A stretch of 64,000 nucleotides of DNA from JBMYZL01 sp965661765 (lineage in GTDB: Bacteria > Bacteroidota > Bacteroidia > Flavobacteriales_D > Sanyastnellaceae). The notes under the pieces are model-generated. The model was given only the letters and a program-made list of their open reading frames with translations, was not told the origin of the DNA and did no database searches. Below are positions 49,996-58,400 of the stretch, in pieces. The DNA lies in assembly GCA_965661765.1 (NCBI GenBank), contig CBFIFE010000003.1, positions 40,183 through 104,182 on the forward strand. Direction: 5' to 3'. The translations under genes and the position numbers were made by a program. Position 1 is the first letter of the stretch. Every line of letters starts with the position of its first letter.

Positions 49996-51360
49996 TCAAT
50001 GCCTGGCCATCGCCGTTCGCCAACCTCCCCCGCGAAGGAACCAGAAACTGCCCACCCCGATCAATGAAAAGTACACCCACTCAACGCGCCAAATGACCCA
50101 CACGGGTTGGGGCCACACCACCGTCATCATGACAGAAGCAATCATGTACATGCCCACAGCGAGGAGTTCCACTCTGAAGGCTTCCTTTGTGGCGCCTGAG
50201 CCCTGGAGTACAGCCAGCGCAATGCCAGTGAAGGCATACAGCGATACTGCACTGAAAATGACTTGGAGCGTTTTCCGCATGGCCTCAATGCCGATTGCAT
50301 CGTCAAAAAAGATGCTGGCCAAAGCCTCGGGGTACAACAAAAATCCATGGCACGTGAGCAAGATGCCCAGGACGTTCAACACCACGATGCGCTGCAGTGC
50401 AGGGCGGATGAGGTGGCCCTGTTGGCTGCCAAGGAGTGTGGAGATGTAGGTGCGGGTGGTTTGGCCCATGCCTTGCGCCACAATGAAGGCCAGCATGAAG
50501 AGATTGCGGGCAACATGCGAGACTTTCAACTCCAGTCCACCGACCTTTTCGACCAAGAAGAAAAAGGAAGTCCAAGTGGCAATGGTGAGCAAGAGCTGCC
50601 CCATCAAGGGCCGCGCCAGCCCCCACCAGCGCTTGAATTCCTCACGCGTCAGCACGGTCACGTTCTGGCGCAGGTCTGGAACCACCCACCAAGTGAGGCC
50701 CAATCCGAGGAAGCAACCGGCCCATTCGGCCACCAACGAAGCCCATGCCGCCCCCAATGGACCGCGTGCTGCGAAGCCCCACCATCCCTCCACCCAAGCC
50801 GCATCCAGCACAACGTTCAATCCCGCCATGCAACCTGCGACGATCAGAATGGGCCATGTTCGCGCAGAACCAGTGAAAAACGCGTTGAGCACCAGGACGA
50901 TGCTCAAGGGCACGAAGCCCAGCAGGCGAATGGACAAGAAAGGGGCAAAGACGGCTCGGGTTTCAGCATCTGCGATGAGCAGGGCAAAGGCGCTTTGGTT
51001 CAAAATCGCGGTGAGGGCTGTGAGAAGAATCCCCAAGCCCAGGTGAAACAAGATCCCGGTTCGGAGCGCCACAAGCGCAGCGTCTCGACGGTGCTCTCCG
51101 AGGCGCCGAGCGATGAGGATTTGGAACGCAGCGCCAGATCCGATGGCCAGCATTTCAAAGGTCAAGTACACCAGCCCAGCATTGCCAGCGCCATTGATGG
51201 CAGCCTGGCCAGAACGGGCCAGAAAAAAATTGTCTGTGAGCACCACAATGAACTGAATCATCGTTCCCAGGGAGATGGGAACAGCGACTTTCAGAAGGCT
51301 GCGGTAGCCAATTTGAAGGGCAGGGGAGGCGGTGGCGTTCACGCCGCGAAAGTCTGTCAT
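49996..51360 (-). CDS. MATE-family multidrug/toxic-compound extrusion transporter
   Basis: A 454-aa membrane protein with about twelve helices in two similar halves, each beginning with the MATE pattern: LLKVAVPISLGTMIQFIVVL at about residues 22-41 and the WWGLARPLMGQLLLTIA region near residue 250. Likely a cation/drug antiporter. The ATG at 51360 overlaps the stop of the upstream TrmH-family gene by 4 nt (ATGA), so the two are cotranscribed; fmt lies 33 nt downstream. Confidence 0.88.
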   Translation of the reverse strand: MTDFRGVNATASPALQIGYRSLLKVAVPISLGTMIQFIVVLTDNFFLARSGQAAINGAGNAGLVYLTFEMLAIGSGAAFQILIARRLGEHRRDAALVALRTGILFHLGLGILLTALTAILNQSAFALLIADAETRAVFAPFLSIRLLGFVPLSIVLVLNAFFTGSARTWPILIVAGCMAGLNVVLDAAWVEGWWGFAARGPLGAAWASLVAEWAGCFLGLGLTWWVVPDLRQNVTVLTREEFKRWWGLARPLMGQLLLTIATWTSFFFLVEKVGGLELKVSHVARNLFMLAFIVAQGMGQTTRTYISTLLGSQQGHLIRPALQRIVVLNVLGILLTCHGFLLYPEALASIFFDDAIGIEAMRKTLQVIFSAVSLYAFTGIALAVLQGSGATKEAFRVELLAVGMYMIASVMMTVVWPQPVWVIWRVEWVYFSLIGVGSFWFLRGGGWRTAMARH

Positions 51361-52034
51361 TTTTTGGACCAGTCGACTCCTGCCTGCCGCAAAATCGCCT
51401 CTCCTTTGCGAACGCTTTTGACGGCCCATTCTTCTCGGAGCGACAAGCGCTCAGTTTCACTCAACGTCCAAACTGCTCGAGCGAGCTCTTGTTGCATTCG
51501 GCGTGTGAGTTCATGAAGTGCCACAGCTGCAGCCACTGAAATGTTGAGGGATTCAGCAAAACCGCGCATGGGAATCATCACATGGTGATCGGCAGCTTCG
51601 CGCATTCGTTCTGAAACCCCTTTCCATTCGGTGCCCATCACCAAAGCAATCGGACGATCAATAGGCAGGTCTTCAACAAAGTGCCCATTGACATGCGGGG
51701 TTGTCACAGCGATTTGGTACCCTGTTTCTCGAAGCCTTTGCACGCAGGCGTCAATTGGGTCGTGTGCAGCCCGATATCTGTGCAGGGTGAGCCAAGTAGG
51801 TGTGCCTTTGGAAACACTTCGGTTGGCCATCCACGGGTTGATGTTCTCAATCAGGTGCACATCTTGAATGCCAAATCCGTCACAAGAGCGCATCACAGCA
51901 CTGGCATTTCGGGATTGAAAGACATTCTCGAGCACCACAGTGATGTGGCGCGTTCGATGTGACAAAACGTTGTCGAATCGCTCCAGTCTTTCCGCCGACA
52001 ACAGCGGAAGCAGGGTTTCCAAAACCTTGGACAT
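51357..52034 (-). CDS. trmH: TrmH/SpoU-family RNA 2'-O-methyltransferase
   Basis: A 225-aa trefoil-knot (SPOUT) methyltransferase. Motif 1 VLENVFQSRNASAVMRSCDG (about residues 34-53), motif 2 PIALVMGTEWKGVSE and motif 3 IPMRGFAESLNISVAAAVAL (the AdoMet-binding knot) are all present. The N-terminal SAERLERFDNVLSHRTRH and the C-terminal ARAVWTLSETERLSLREEW resemble TrmH, which modifies G18 of tRNAs. The ATG at 52034 is used, not the in-frame TTG 15 nt upstream. Overlaps MATE by 4 nt. Confidence 0.9.
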   Translation of the reverse strand: MSKVLETLLPLLSAERLERFDNVLSHRTRHITVVLENVFQSRNASAVMRSCDGFGIQDVHLIENINPWMANRSVSKGTPTWLTLHRYRAAHDPIDACVQRLRETGYQIAVTTPHVNGHFVEDLPIDRPIALVMGTEWKGVSERMREAADHHVMIPMRGFAESLNISVAAAVALHELTRRMQQELARAVWTLSETERLSLREEWAVKSVRKGEAILRQAGVDWSKK

Positions 52035-52051
52035 GCGGGTGGGGTTCAAAA

Positions 52052-52080
52052 AAAAGCCCTCCGCGGAACGAAGGGCTTTT
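52052..52080 (-). terminator. Hairpin terminator of the HU gene
   Basis: AAAAGCCCT and AGGGCTTTT form a 9-bp stem with a TCGTTCCGCGG loop, followed on the minus strand by eight T's. It separates HU from the downstream TrmH gene. Confidence 0.8.
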
Positions 52081-52102
52081 TCAACTCAAAAATGGACGTT
52101 GA

Positions 52103-52372
52103 TCACATTTTGTCGTTCAAGTCGGCACCTGCCTTGAACTTGATGACTTTCTTCGCTGCGATGGTGATTTCCTCACCTGTGCGAGGGTTGCGTCCTTTGC
52201 GCTCGGCACGCTCAGATACTGAGAATGATCCGAAGCCTACGAGAGAAACACGATCGCCTTTGTTGAGGGCACCCGCTGTCGCTTCGATGAATGCGTCCAA
52301 CGCGCGCTTTGCGTCTGCTTTTGAGATGCCAGCTCCTTCAGCCATTGCATCTACCAATTCCGCTTTGTTCAT
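52103..52372 (-). CDS. HU-family nucleoid-associated protein
   Basis: An 89-aa DNA-bending histone-like protein: MNKAELVDAMAEGAGISKAD at the N-terminus, VGFGSFSVSERAERKGRNPR with the signature arms, and a lysine-rich end. It organises the nucleoid as a dimer. A perfect TATATTTG -7 element lies 34 nt upstream, so unlike many genes here it has a true 5' leader, and a strong terminator follows its stop. Confidence 0.95.
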   Translation of the reverse strand: MNKAELVDAMAEGAGISKADAKRALDAFIEATAGALNKGDRVSLVGFGSFSVSERAERKGRNPRTGEEITIAAKKVIKFKAGADLNDKM

Positions 52373-52406
52373 GGTTAGTTGTTTGTGGTTAGAATCGAAC
52401 GAGACC

Positions 52407-52414
52407 AAATATAT
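52407..52414 (-). promoter_or_regulatory. -7 element TATATTTG for the HU gene
   Basis: Perfect TAnnTTTG on the minus strand, 34 nt before the ATG at 52372. The surrounding region is AT-rich and shows no second gene. Confidence 0.6.
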
Positions 52415-52514
52415 AGGCGGAATTCCTTGCCCACACTCAGAAACACTGGATTTTCGCTCGAAATGTGAATAAACCCGTTCAATTTGTGGATAACGGAAGG
52501 CAAATGTCCGTTTT

Positions 52515-52850
52515 TCAATGTTTTGGACGCGCAAACCACAGCGCCAATCCGATGATTCCCGGGACAACTGCCCAGGGCGAAGATGCCCCTTCCAGGCCGT
52601 AGGCGGCCCCAGAAACAGCGATGGACATCAAATGCGCCACCAAAACCACGAGGCCCAGCCATTCCCCGGCACCAGGAAAACGGGACTCGGCATAGGTGGA
52701 TGCGGAGCCCACGCCCAAAGCAATTGCACCAGTAAACCAAGCAATGTCTGCCAGGTTGCCGGCCCACAGAACACCACAAGTCATCAGTCCGAGCAATTGC
52801 AATGCCCAAACGCCACGGCGGCGCATGGACATCTTTTTGATTGTTTCCAT
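52515..52850 (-). CDS. Small membrane protein, unknown function
   Basis: A 111-aa protein with four hydrophobic segments (WALQLLGLMTCGVLWAG, IAWFTGAIALGVGSA, WLGLVVLVAHLMSIAV, WAVVPGIIGLALWF). ETIKKMSMRRR before the first segment is positively charged, the expected cytoplasmic side. I do not recognise a family. The start is uncertain: a GTG at 52910 would add 20 residues. It is divergent from the thioesterase gene. Confidence 0.55.
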   Translation of the reverse strand: METIKKMSMRRRGVWALQLLGLMTCGVLWAGNLADIAWFTGAIALGVGSASTYAESRFPGAGEWLGLVVLVAHLMSIAVSGAAYGLEGASSPWAVVPGIIGLALWFARPKH

Positions 52851-52920
52851 CCGGCAAAGGTCTGCCGGGATTGTGGAAAACGGATGACTGATCGGCAGAT
52901 TTTCTGACACGGCTTGCGTC

Positions 52921-52928
52921 TAGTTTTG
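52921..52928 (+). promoter_or_regulatory. -7 element TAGTTTTG for the thioesterase gene
   Basis: Perfect TAnnTTTG ending 5 nt before the ATG at 52934. Confidence 0.6.
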
Positions 52929-52933
52929 CCTTC

Positions 52934-53404
52934 ATGACCCAACACCCTTCCCCTGAGCTGGAATCTCTCCACAGATATCGTCCAGCGCTGCGTTTCTCTG
53001 ACATTGATGCCATGGGCATCGTGAACAATGCGGTGTTTTTCACCTACTTCGAGGAAAGCCGGGTGCATTTTTTTTCCGAGCTGATTCGAAATCAATGGGA
53101 TTGGAATTCAGCTGGTGTCGTGGTTGCACGGCATGAGATCAGCTATCGCCATCCGATCAAGTACCATTCTCAGGTGGAAATCTTCACCTGGGCCGATCGG
53201 CTTGGGGGAAAGAGCTTGGACATGGCTTACGAGGTTTGGATTGCGGATGAGGGCCGTGGGGCTTTGCTGGCCGCAGAAGCCCGTTCGACATTGGTTGCCT
53301 ACAATCACCTTTCGGGAAAATCCTGCGCCGTTCCTCAAGAGTGGGTCCAGCCGCTGCAAGCCATCGGGCTGGGGCGTCCGAGGCTGCCGCATGATGCGGG
53401 CTGA
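52934..53404 (+). CDS. Acyl-CoA thioesterase (4-hydroxybenzoyl-CoA thioesterase type, hot-dog fold)
   Basis: A 156-aa cytosolic hot-dog-fold enzyme. LRFSDIDAMGIVNNAVFFTY (residues about 19-38) is the HotDog signature with the catalytic Asp; ARHEISYRHPIKYHSQVEIF follows. Members hydrolyse acyl-CoA thioesters (YbgC/FcbC type); the acyl group is not predictable. It has its own promoter, TAGTTTTG, 5 nt before the start. A 138-nt gap to the next gene contains that gene's promoter and no other gene. Confidence 0.87.
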   Translation: MTQHPSPELESLHRYRPALRFSDIDAMGIVNNAVFFTYFEESRVHFFSELIRNQWDWNSAGVVVARHEISYRHPIKYHSQVEIFTWADRLGGKSLDMAYEVWIADEGRGALLAAEARSTLVAYNHLSGKSCAVPQEWVQPLQAIGLGRPRLPHDAG

Positions 53405-53491
53405 CGCAGGACTTTTTGCTGGAAGGAGAGGAAACACAGAATTGGTTGATAAAGTCCAAAATTTGACACGGAAAAATTGTCCGAGGCTCAT

Positions 53492-53499
53492 TACTTTTG
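53492..53499 (+). promoter_or_regulatory. -7 element TACTTTTG for the T9SS starch-binding-like gene
   Basis: Perfect TAnnTTTG, 43 nt before the ATG at 53543; a second weaker TACCTTCA lies 3 nt before that ATG. Confidence 0.45.
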
Positions 53500-53542
53500 T
53501 CATAGTGTGAATTGTACACCTTATAAATCCATACCTTCATTC

Positions 53543-55336
53543 ATGAAACAGATTTTATCATTCTTTGCCCTTTTGGGCCTTGGGTCGGCTGCTTTGGCGC
53601 AGATTCCGGTGACGTTCAAAGTCGACATGCAAAACGTGGCCACAATCGCGGACACAGTCAGTGTGGGGGGGAGCTTTCAAGGCTGGACGCCCGGCGAAAC
53701 GGTGTTGGCCGATGACGATATGGACATGATCTACGAGATCACGCTGACATTGGATACGGGGCATCACGAGTTCAAATTTATCAATGGTGCATCTTGGGAT
53801 TTTGTGGAAGATGTGCCCGCCGCCTGTCAGGTGGAGGTGACTGGGAACGACAACCGATTCCTCGACATCACAGAGGACATGACAGAGGCGGAAGTCCATG
53901 TTTGCTTCGCGAGCTGCGCAGCGTGCGGCATGACGACAGTCCGCTTCCAAGTGGACATGTCACAAGAAGAAGCCATCTCACCCAATGGTGTCCACGTTGC
54001 GGGTGACTTCCAAGCGGGCACCGCTCTGGGCCAGGCATGGGTGGTGAACGGTTCTCCATTGTCCGATGCAAACGGTGATGGCATTTGGGAGCGCATCGCT
54101 TCATTTGACACGACGGGAATGGGCGGTCAAATCGCTTTCAAATTCATCAACGGCAATGCCTGGGACAATCCGAATGAGAATGTTGCGGAGGATTGTGGCG
54201 ATGGGTTTGGCAACCGGGTCTTGGCACTCGACGGTGAGAATATCGTTCTGTCAGCAGATCCAGCCACAGGTCAGGCATTTTGCTACAACAGTTGCAGCAC
54301 TTGTGTCGCACCGACACAGGTGACCTTCCGTGTGGACATGACCACCCAGGCCGAGGTGTCCACAAATGGCGTGCACGTTGCAGGCAATTTTCAGGGGTGG
54401 ACCCCCGGCGCGACGCCGTTGAATGACGACGATGGGGATGGAATTTGGGAGCTGACCATGGGCGTGCCCCCAGGACCGATTGAATTCAAATTCATCAACG
54501 GCAATGATTGGGGAGGAAACGGTGACGGGAATGTGGACAACGAGTCCATTACAGGAGACTGTTCGGCTTCGGGAAATGACAACCGATTCCTGGAAGTTGG
54601 TGAGGAAAATGTGGAATACTTGGTTTGCTACAACTCCTGTGAACCGACCTGTGTGGAAAATCCAGACGCAGCAGACATCACTTTCCGCGTGGACATGAGC
54701 GAGGAAGAAATCGATGCAGCGGGCGTTTTTGTCATTGGCAATTTCACCACGCCACAATGGCAAGCAGGAGCGATTGAATTGCTGGACGCTGACGGCGATG
54801 GCGTCTATGAGGCCACATATACAGTAGACGGCAGCCCCGATGTGCTGTACAAGTTCGTCAATGGCAACCCGACTTCAGGCGAAAATGGCGTGGATTATGA
54901 CGAAGAGTCGGGCATTCAGTTGGACGAGAACGATGAGGAAATTGCGAATTTCGAAGCCGATGGCTGTGGCCTGCCCAACGGATTTGGGGCTTACAATCGC
55001 ATTCACACCCGTTCGGGTGAAGCCGAAGTTCTCGAGGTTGTTTGCTTCAACAAGTGCACAACGTGTGTGGTTGGCGTTGAAGATTTGGCAGCGGGCGCTC
55101 TCAGTGCTTTTCCGAATCCAACAGAAGATGCTTTCACCATTTCCTTGAGTGCCATCGCCGATGATGCCGAGTTGTCGTTGTTGGATCTTGCAGGACGTGT
55201 GGTTTGGTCTACCCAAGTGGTGGGAGCAACGAATGCACAATTGATCATGGACATGAGCGGATATGTTGCTGGCATCTACTTTGTCCGGTTGGAAGTGGAT
55301 GGTGCCCAGTCGGTCCTCCGGGTGGTGAAGCGATAA
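53543..55336 (+). CDS. Secreted protein with four starch/glycogen-binding-like modules and a T9SS type A tail
   Basis: A 597-aa secreted protein with signal peptide ending GLGSAALAQ. Four modules repeat the pattern VTFRVDM...VHVAGNFQGWTPG...FKFINGxxW, which resembles CBM20/CBM48 (AMPK glycogen-binding) folds: near residues 22-120, 130-250, 255-360 and 375-500. Three are followed by a CYNSC-type Cys pair. The last 80 residues (LSAFPNPTEDAFTISLS, LLDLAGRVVW, VAGIYFVRL) form a T9SS type A sorting domain, so surface display is predicted. Ligand specificity is inferred from fold only. A terminator follows at 55361. Confidence 0.83.
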   Translation: MKQILSFFALLGLGSAALAQIPVTFKVDMQNVATIADTVSVGGSFQGWTPGETVLADDDMDMIYEITLTLDTGHHEFKFINGASWDFVEDVPAACQVEVTGNDNRFLDITEDMTEAEVHVCFASCAACGMTTVRFQVDMSQEEAISPNGVHVAGDFQAGTALGQAWVVNGSPLSDANGDGIWERIASFDTTGMGGQIAFKFINGNAWDNPNENVAEDCGDGFGNRVLALDGENIVLSADPATGQAFCYNSCSTCVAPTQVTFRVDMTTQAEVSTNGVHVAGNFQGWTPGATPLNDDDGDGIWELTMGVPPGPIEFKFINGNDWGGNGDGNVDNESITGDCSASGNDNRFLEVGEENVEYLVCYNSCEPTCVENPDAADITFRVDMSEEEIDAAGVFVIGNFTTPQWQAGAIELLDADGDGVYEATYTVDGSPDVLYKFVNGNPTSGENGVDYDEESGIQLDENDEEIANFEADGCGLPNGFGAYNRIHTRSGEAEVLEVVCFNKCTTCVVGVEDLAAGALSAFPNPTEDAFTISLSAIADDAELSLLDLAGRVVWSTQVVGATNAQLIMDMSGYVAGIYFVRLEVDGAQSVLRVVKR

Positions 55337-55360
55337 TCGCAGGGCTGCGCAGCGCAGACG

Positions 55361-55396
55361 AAAAGAGGTGACTCCTTCGGGGTTGCCTCTTTTTTT
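55361..55396 (+). terminator. Hairpin terminator of the T9SS starch-binding-like gene
   Basis: GAGGTGACTC (55365-55374) pairs with GGGTTGCCTC (55380-55389) over 10 bp with three wobble pairs, CTTCG loop, followed by seven T's. Confidence 0.8.
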
Positions 55397-55420
55397 GTGT
55401 TGTGTTGTCAACAAAATTCT

Positions 55421-55435
55421 GGGGATAAAATCCCC
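55421..55435. promoter_or_regulatory. Palindrome upstream of the 1,518-aa gene promoter
   Basis: GGGGATAAAATCCCC is a perfect 15-nt inverted repeat, 22 nt before the -7 element at 55458. Possible operator. Confidence 0.35.
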
Positions 55436-55457
55436 ATCTTTCCGATTGTCAGGCGAC

Positions 55458-55465
55458 TATATTTG
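55458..55465 (+). promoter_or_regulatory. -7 element TATATTTG for the 1,518-aa gene
   Basis: Perfect TAnnTTTG, 29 nt before the ATG at 55495. Confidence 0.6.
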
Positions 55466-55494
55466 AAGCCAAATTGATCACAACTTTCTTGAAC

Positions 55495-58400
55495 ATGAAA
55501 AGACTTCTACTTTTTGCGGGGTGTTTGATGGCCTTTGCTGGCGCACAAGCCCAATTTACAGGCTTCAGCGTGGAGCTTGTCCAAGAACACACCGGCGACA
55601 TTGCCGTTCTCGATGGGCATTCTACCTACAGGGTGTATGCTGATTTTACCAATGCGACGGATCGGGTGTCTGCTCTTTTTGGCGACGCTGCCACCCCGTT
55701 GACCTTGACAAGTGAAACAGGTTTTTATCAGTCTTCTGCCGGCGGTGATTTCGGAACGGCCATCAATGAGGGCGTTTTCGGCTTCATCCCTGAGCTCGAA
55801 TTCGACAGCTGGTTGACGATCGGTGCTGAAAACTCTGGTCAGGCGGAGTCGGGCATTTCGCAGGTCGGCATGACGGCTGCTTTGGCAGAGTTCAACGCAG
55901 GCGGAAATTTGAACCTGAACACCCCCAATGGGGGTTCGTGGTTTGTCACCTTCGGCAATTCAAATGCCATCGCTGGTGAAGACTTGCAAGTGCTTGTTGC
56001 GCAATTGACAGTTCAGACGGCATTCAGCGGATCCTTCAACATTCAGGTCTTCAACGAGGGCGTTCAAGCGAATGAGGAAATCATCGAAGCCTCATGTTTC
56101 AGTACAGATCCATCAGCGGTGTTTGGATGCACAGATCCTGAAGCAACGAATTACGTTGATGGTGCGACGGACCAGTGCGGTGCTTGCACCTACCCCTGTA
56201 CTTTGGCCATTTCTGTCAATGCAAACGATGGAACGTCTTGTTTCGGCGAAGACGATGCCGCTGTCTCGCTGGTTCAGAATGGTGCGCAATTGGGCATTTT
56301 GTACTCTCACCCGATTTTGGGCGACGGCACGCCATATTTGGCAAATGCCTCCTTCATCAATCTTGAGGCTGGAGATTACACAGTCAACGCAGTCGATGGC
56401 GCGGGTTGCACATCGGAGATTACCTTCACCGTGGAAGAACCAGACCCCATTGTGGTGACTGCCTCGGTGTCCGATCCGATTTCATGCAACGGTGAGACAG
56501 ATGGAGTGATTTCCGGCACCGCTACAGGTGGAACTGGTGCTTTTGCCTACAGTTTGGCATCTACATTTGATGTGACAACGGACGTTTTGATGTTTGACGG
56601 CTTGGGAGCCGGTCTGTACACGGTCTATGTACAGGACGAGAATGGTTGCACTGGTTCGACCGGACCTCTGGAACTTGATCAACCTGCAGATTCGGATTCA
56701 GATGGAGTTTGTGATATCGATGAAATTGCTGGTTGCACAAATCCTTCTGCTTGTAATTTTGCCCCATTCGCTACAGAGGACGATGGGAGCTGCCTTTTTG
56801 ACGACTACGACGGAGACGGCGTATGCAATGAATTTGAGGTCGAGGGTTGTACGTTCTCGTTGGCGTGCAACTACAACCCTGAGGCAACGGATGACGATGG
56901 CAGTTGTGAATTTTATTGTCCGGGCTGCACAGATGAGACGGCTTGCAATTACGATTCAGGCGCGATCCAAGAAGACGGAAGCTGTCAATACCCCGCTGAT
57001 CTTCATGGGTTGGATTATGTGGACTGCGATGGGATCTGCATAACAGATTCAGACTTCGATGGAGTTTGTGACGAGGAGGAGACGTTTGGTTGTACCGATG
57101 AAGAGGCTTGCAATTATTTGGAAGAAGCGACACAAGATGACGGGGGATGTCTCGTCCCCAACTCGGCTTCTTGCGAGGTCTGCGAGGGAGCGTCGATTGT
57201 CGTGGCGGACGCGGATGGAGACGGTGTATGCGATGCTGACGAGGTAGACGGTTGCACAGATGAAGCCGCTTGTAACTTTGACCCTGCGGCAACCGAAGAT
57301 GACGGCTCCTGCACCCACCCTGTAGACCTCTGTGGTGAATCCTATTTTGACTGCAGTTGTGAATGCCTGCACGATGCCGACGGTGATGAAGTTTGTGATG
57401 AAGCGGAGATTGCAGGTTGCCAAGACCCCATCGCTTGCAATTTCAACGCCGAAGCGACGGACCCAGCTCCTTGCGAAACCACCTCCTGTGCTGGCTGTAT
57501 TTATCCCTTTGCTTGCAACTATGACCCAGACGCGGTTTATGCTGATGGGAGTTGTGAGTTTGGCACATGCGCTGGCTGCACTGACCCTGCCGCCTGCAAC
57601 TTCAACCCAACGGTTTCGGAGGACGATGGAACTTGCGCGTACCTCGACGAGTGTGGGGTTTGTGGCGGTGAGGGGCCGGCTGAGGGGTTCTATTGTGATG
57701 GGACTTGTGTTGATAGTGATGGCGATGGAGTTTGTGATGTGGATGAAGCTGGCTGCATGGATGAGGCTGCTTGCAACTACAATGCATTCGTCAATGAAGA
57801 TGATGGGAGTTGCACGTATGCGGATGACTGCATTGACTGCGACGGAGAGTGTTTCGACCTGAATGCAAACCAAATCTGTGACTGCCAAGAAATCCTCGGC
57901 TGCCTTGACGAAACCGCTTGCAACTACGACACGCTCGCTAATGTCGACTCCGGCGCCTGCCTCTATCCCGAACCAAACCTCGACTGCAACGGCAACTGCC
58001 TCAACGATGCCGACGAGGATGGGGTCTGTGATGAACAAGACAGTTGTCCATTTGACCCCCAAAACGACATTGACGGTGACGGGATTTGTGCTCCCGATGA
58101 GGTCGGAGGATGCACTGACCAAACAGCCTGCAACTACAATGCAGTGGCAACAGATGATGATGGCAGTTGCATTCTTGTGGAAGCTGCAGTTGATTCGGCT
58201 TACAATCAAGGTTTCAGTGACGGCATGGTTGCGGGCGTGGAGTCTATTGTCGCTGAGGAATTCTGTGGGGAGGGCACGATTTGGGACAGCGGATTCGAGC
58301 TCTGCATCCCCTTAGATTGTTTCGGGGACTTCAACGATGACGGCGAAAGGGGGACAGAAGATCTCCTTCAGCTCCTCGCTGTTTTCGGCACACCATGCCC

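Noticed and set aside
56700..58170. Possible CRISPR or tandem DNA repeat
   Set aside because: The periodicity follows the Cys-repeat protein units, varies in length and sequence, and is coding; no identical repeats with unique spacers.
57049..58209. 386-codon open frame on the minus strand
   Set aside because: Mirror of the periodic Cys-repeat coding sequence; repeats keep stop codons rare on both strands.
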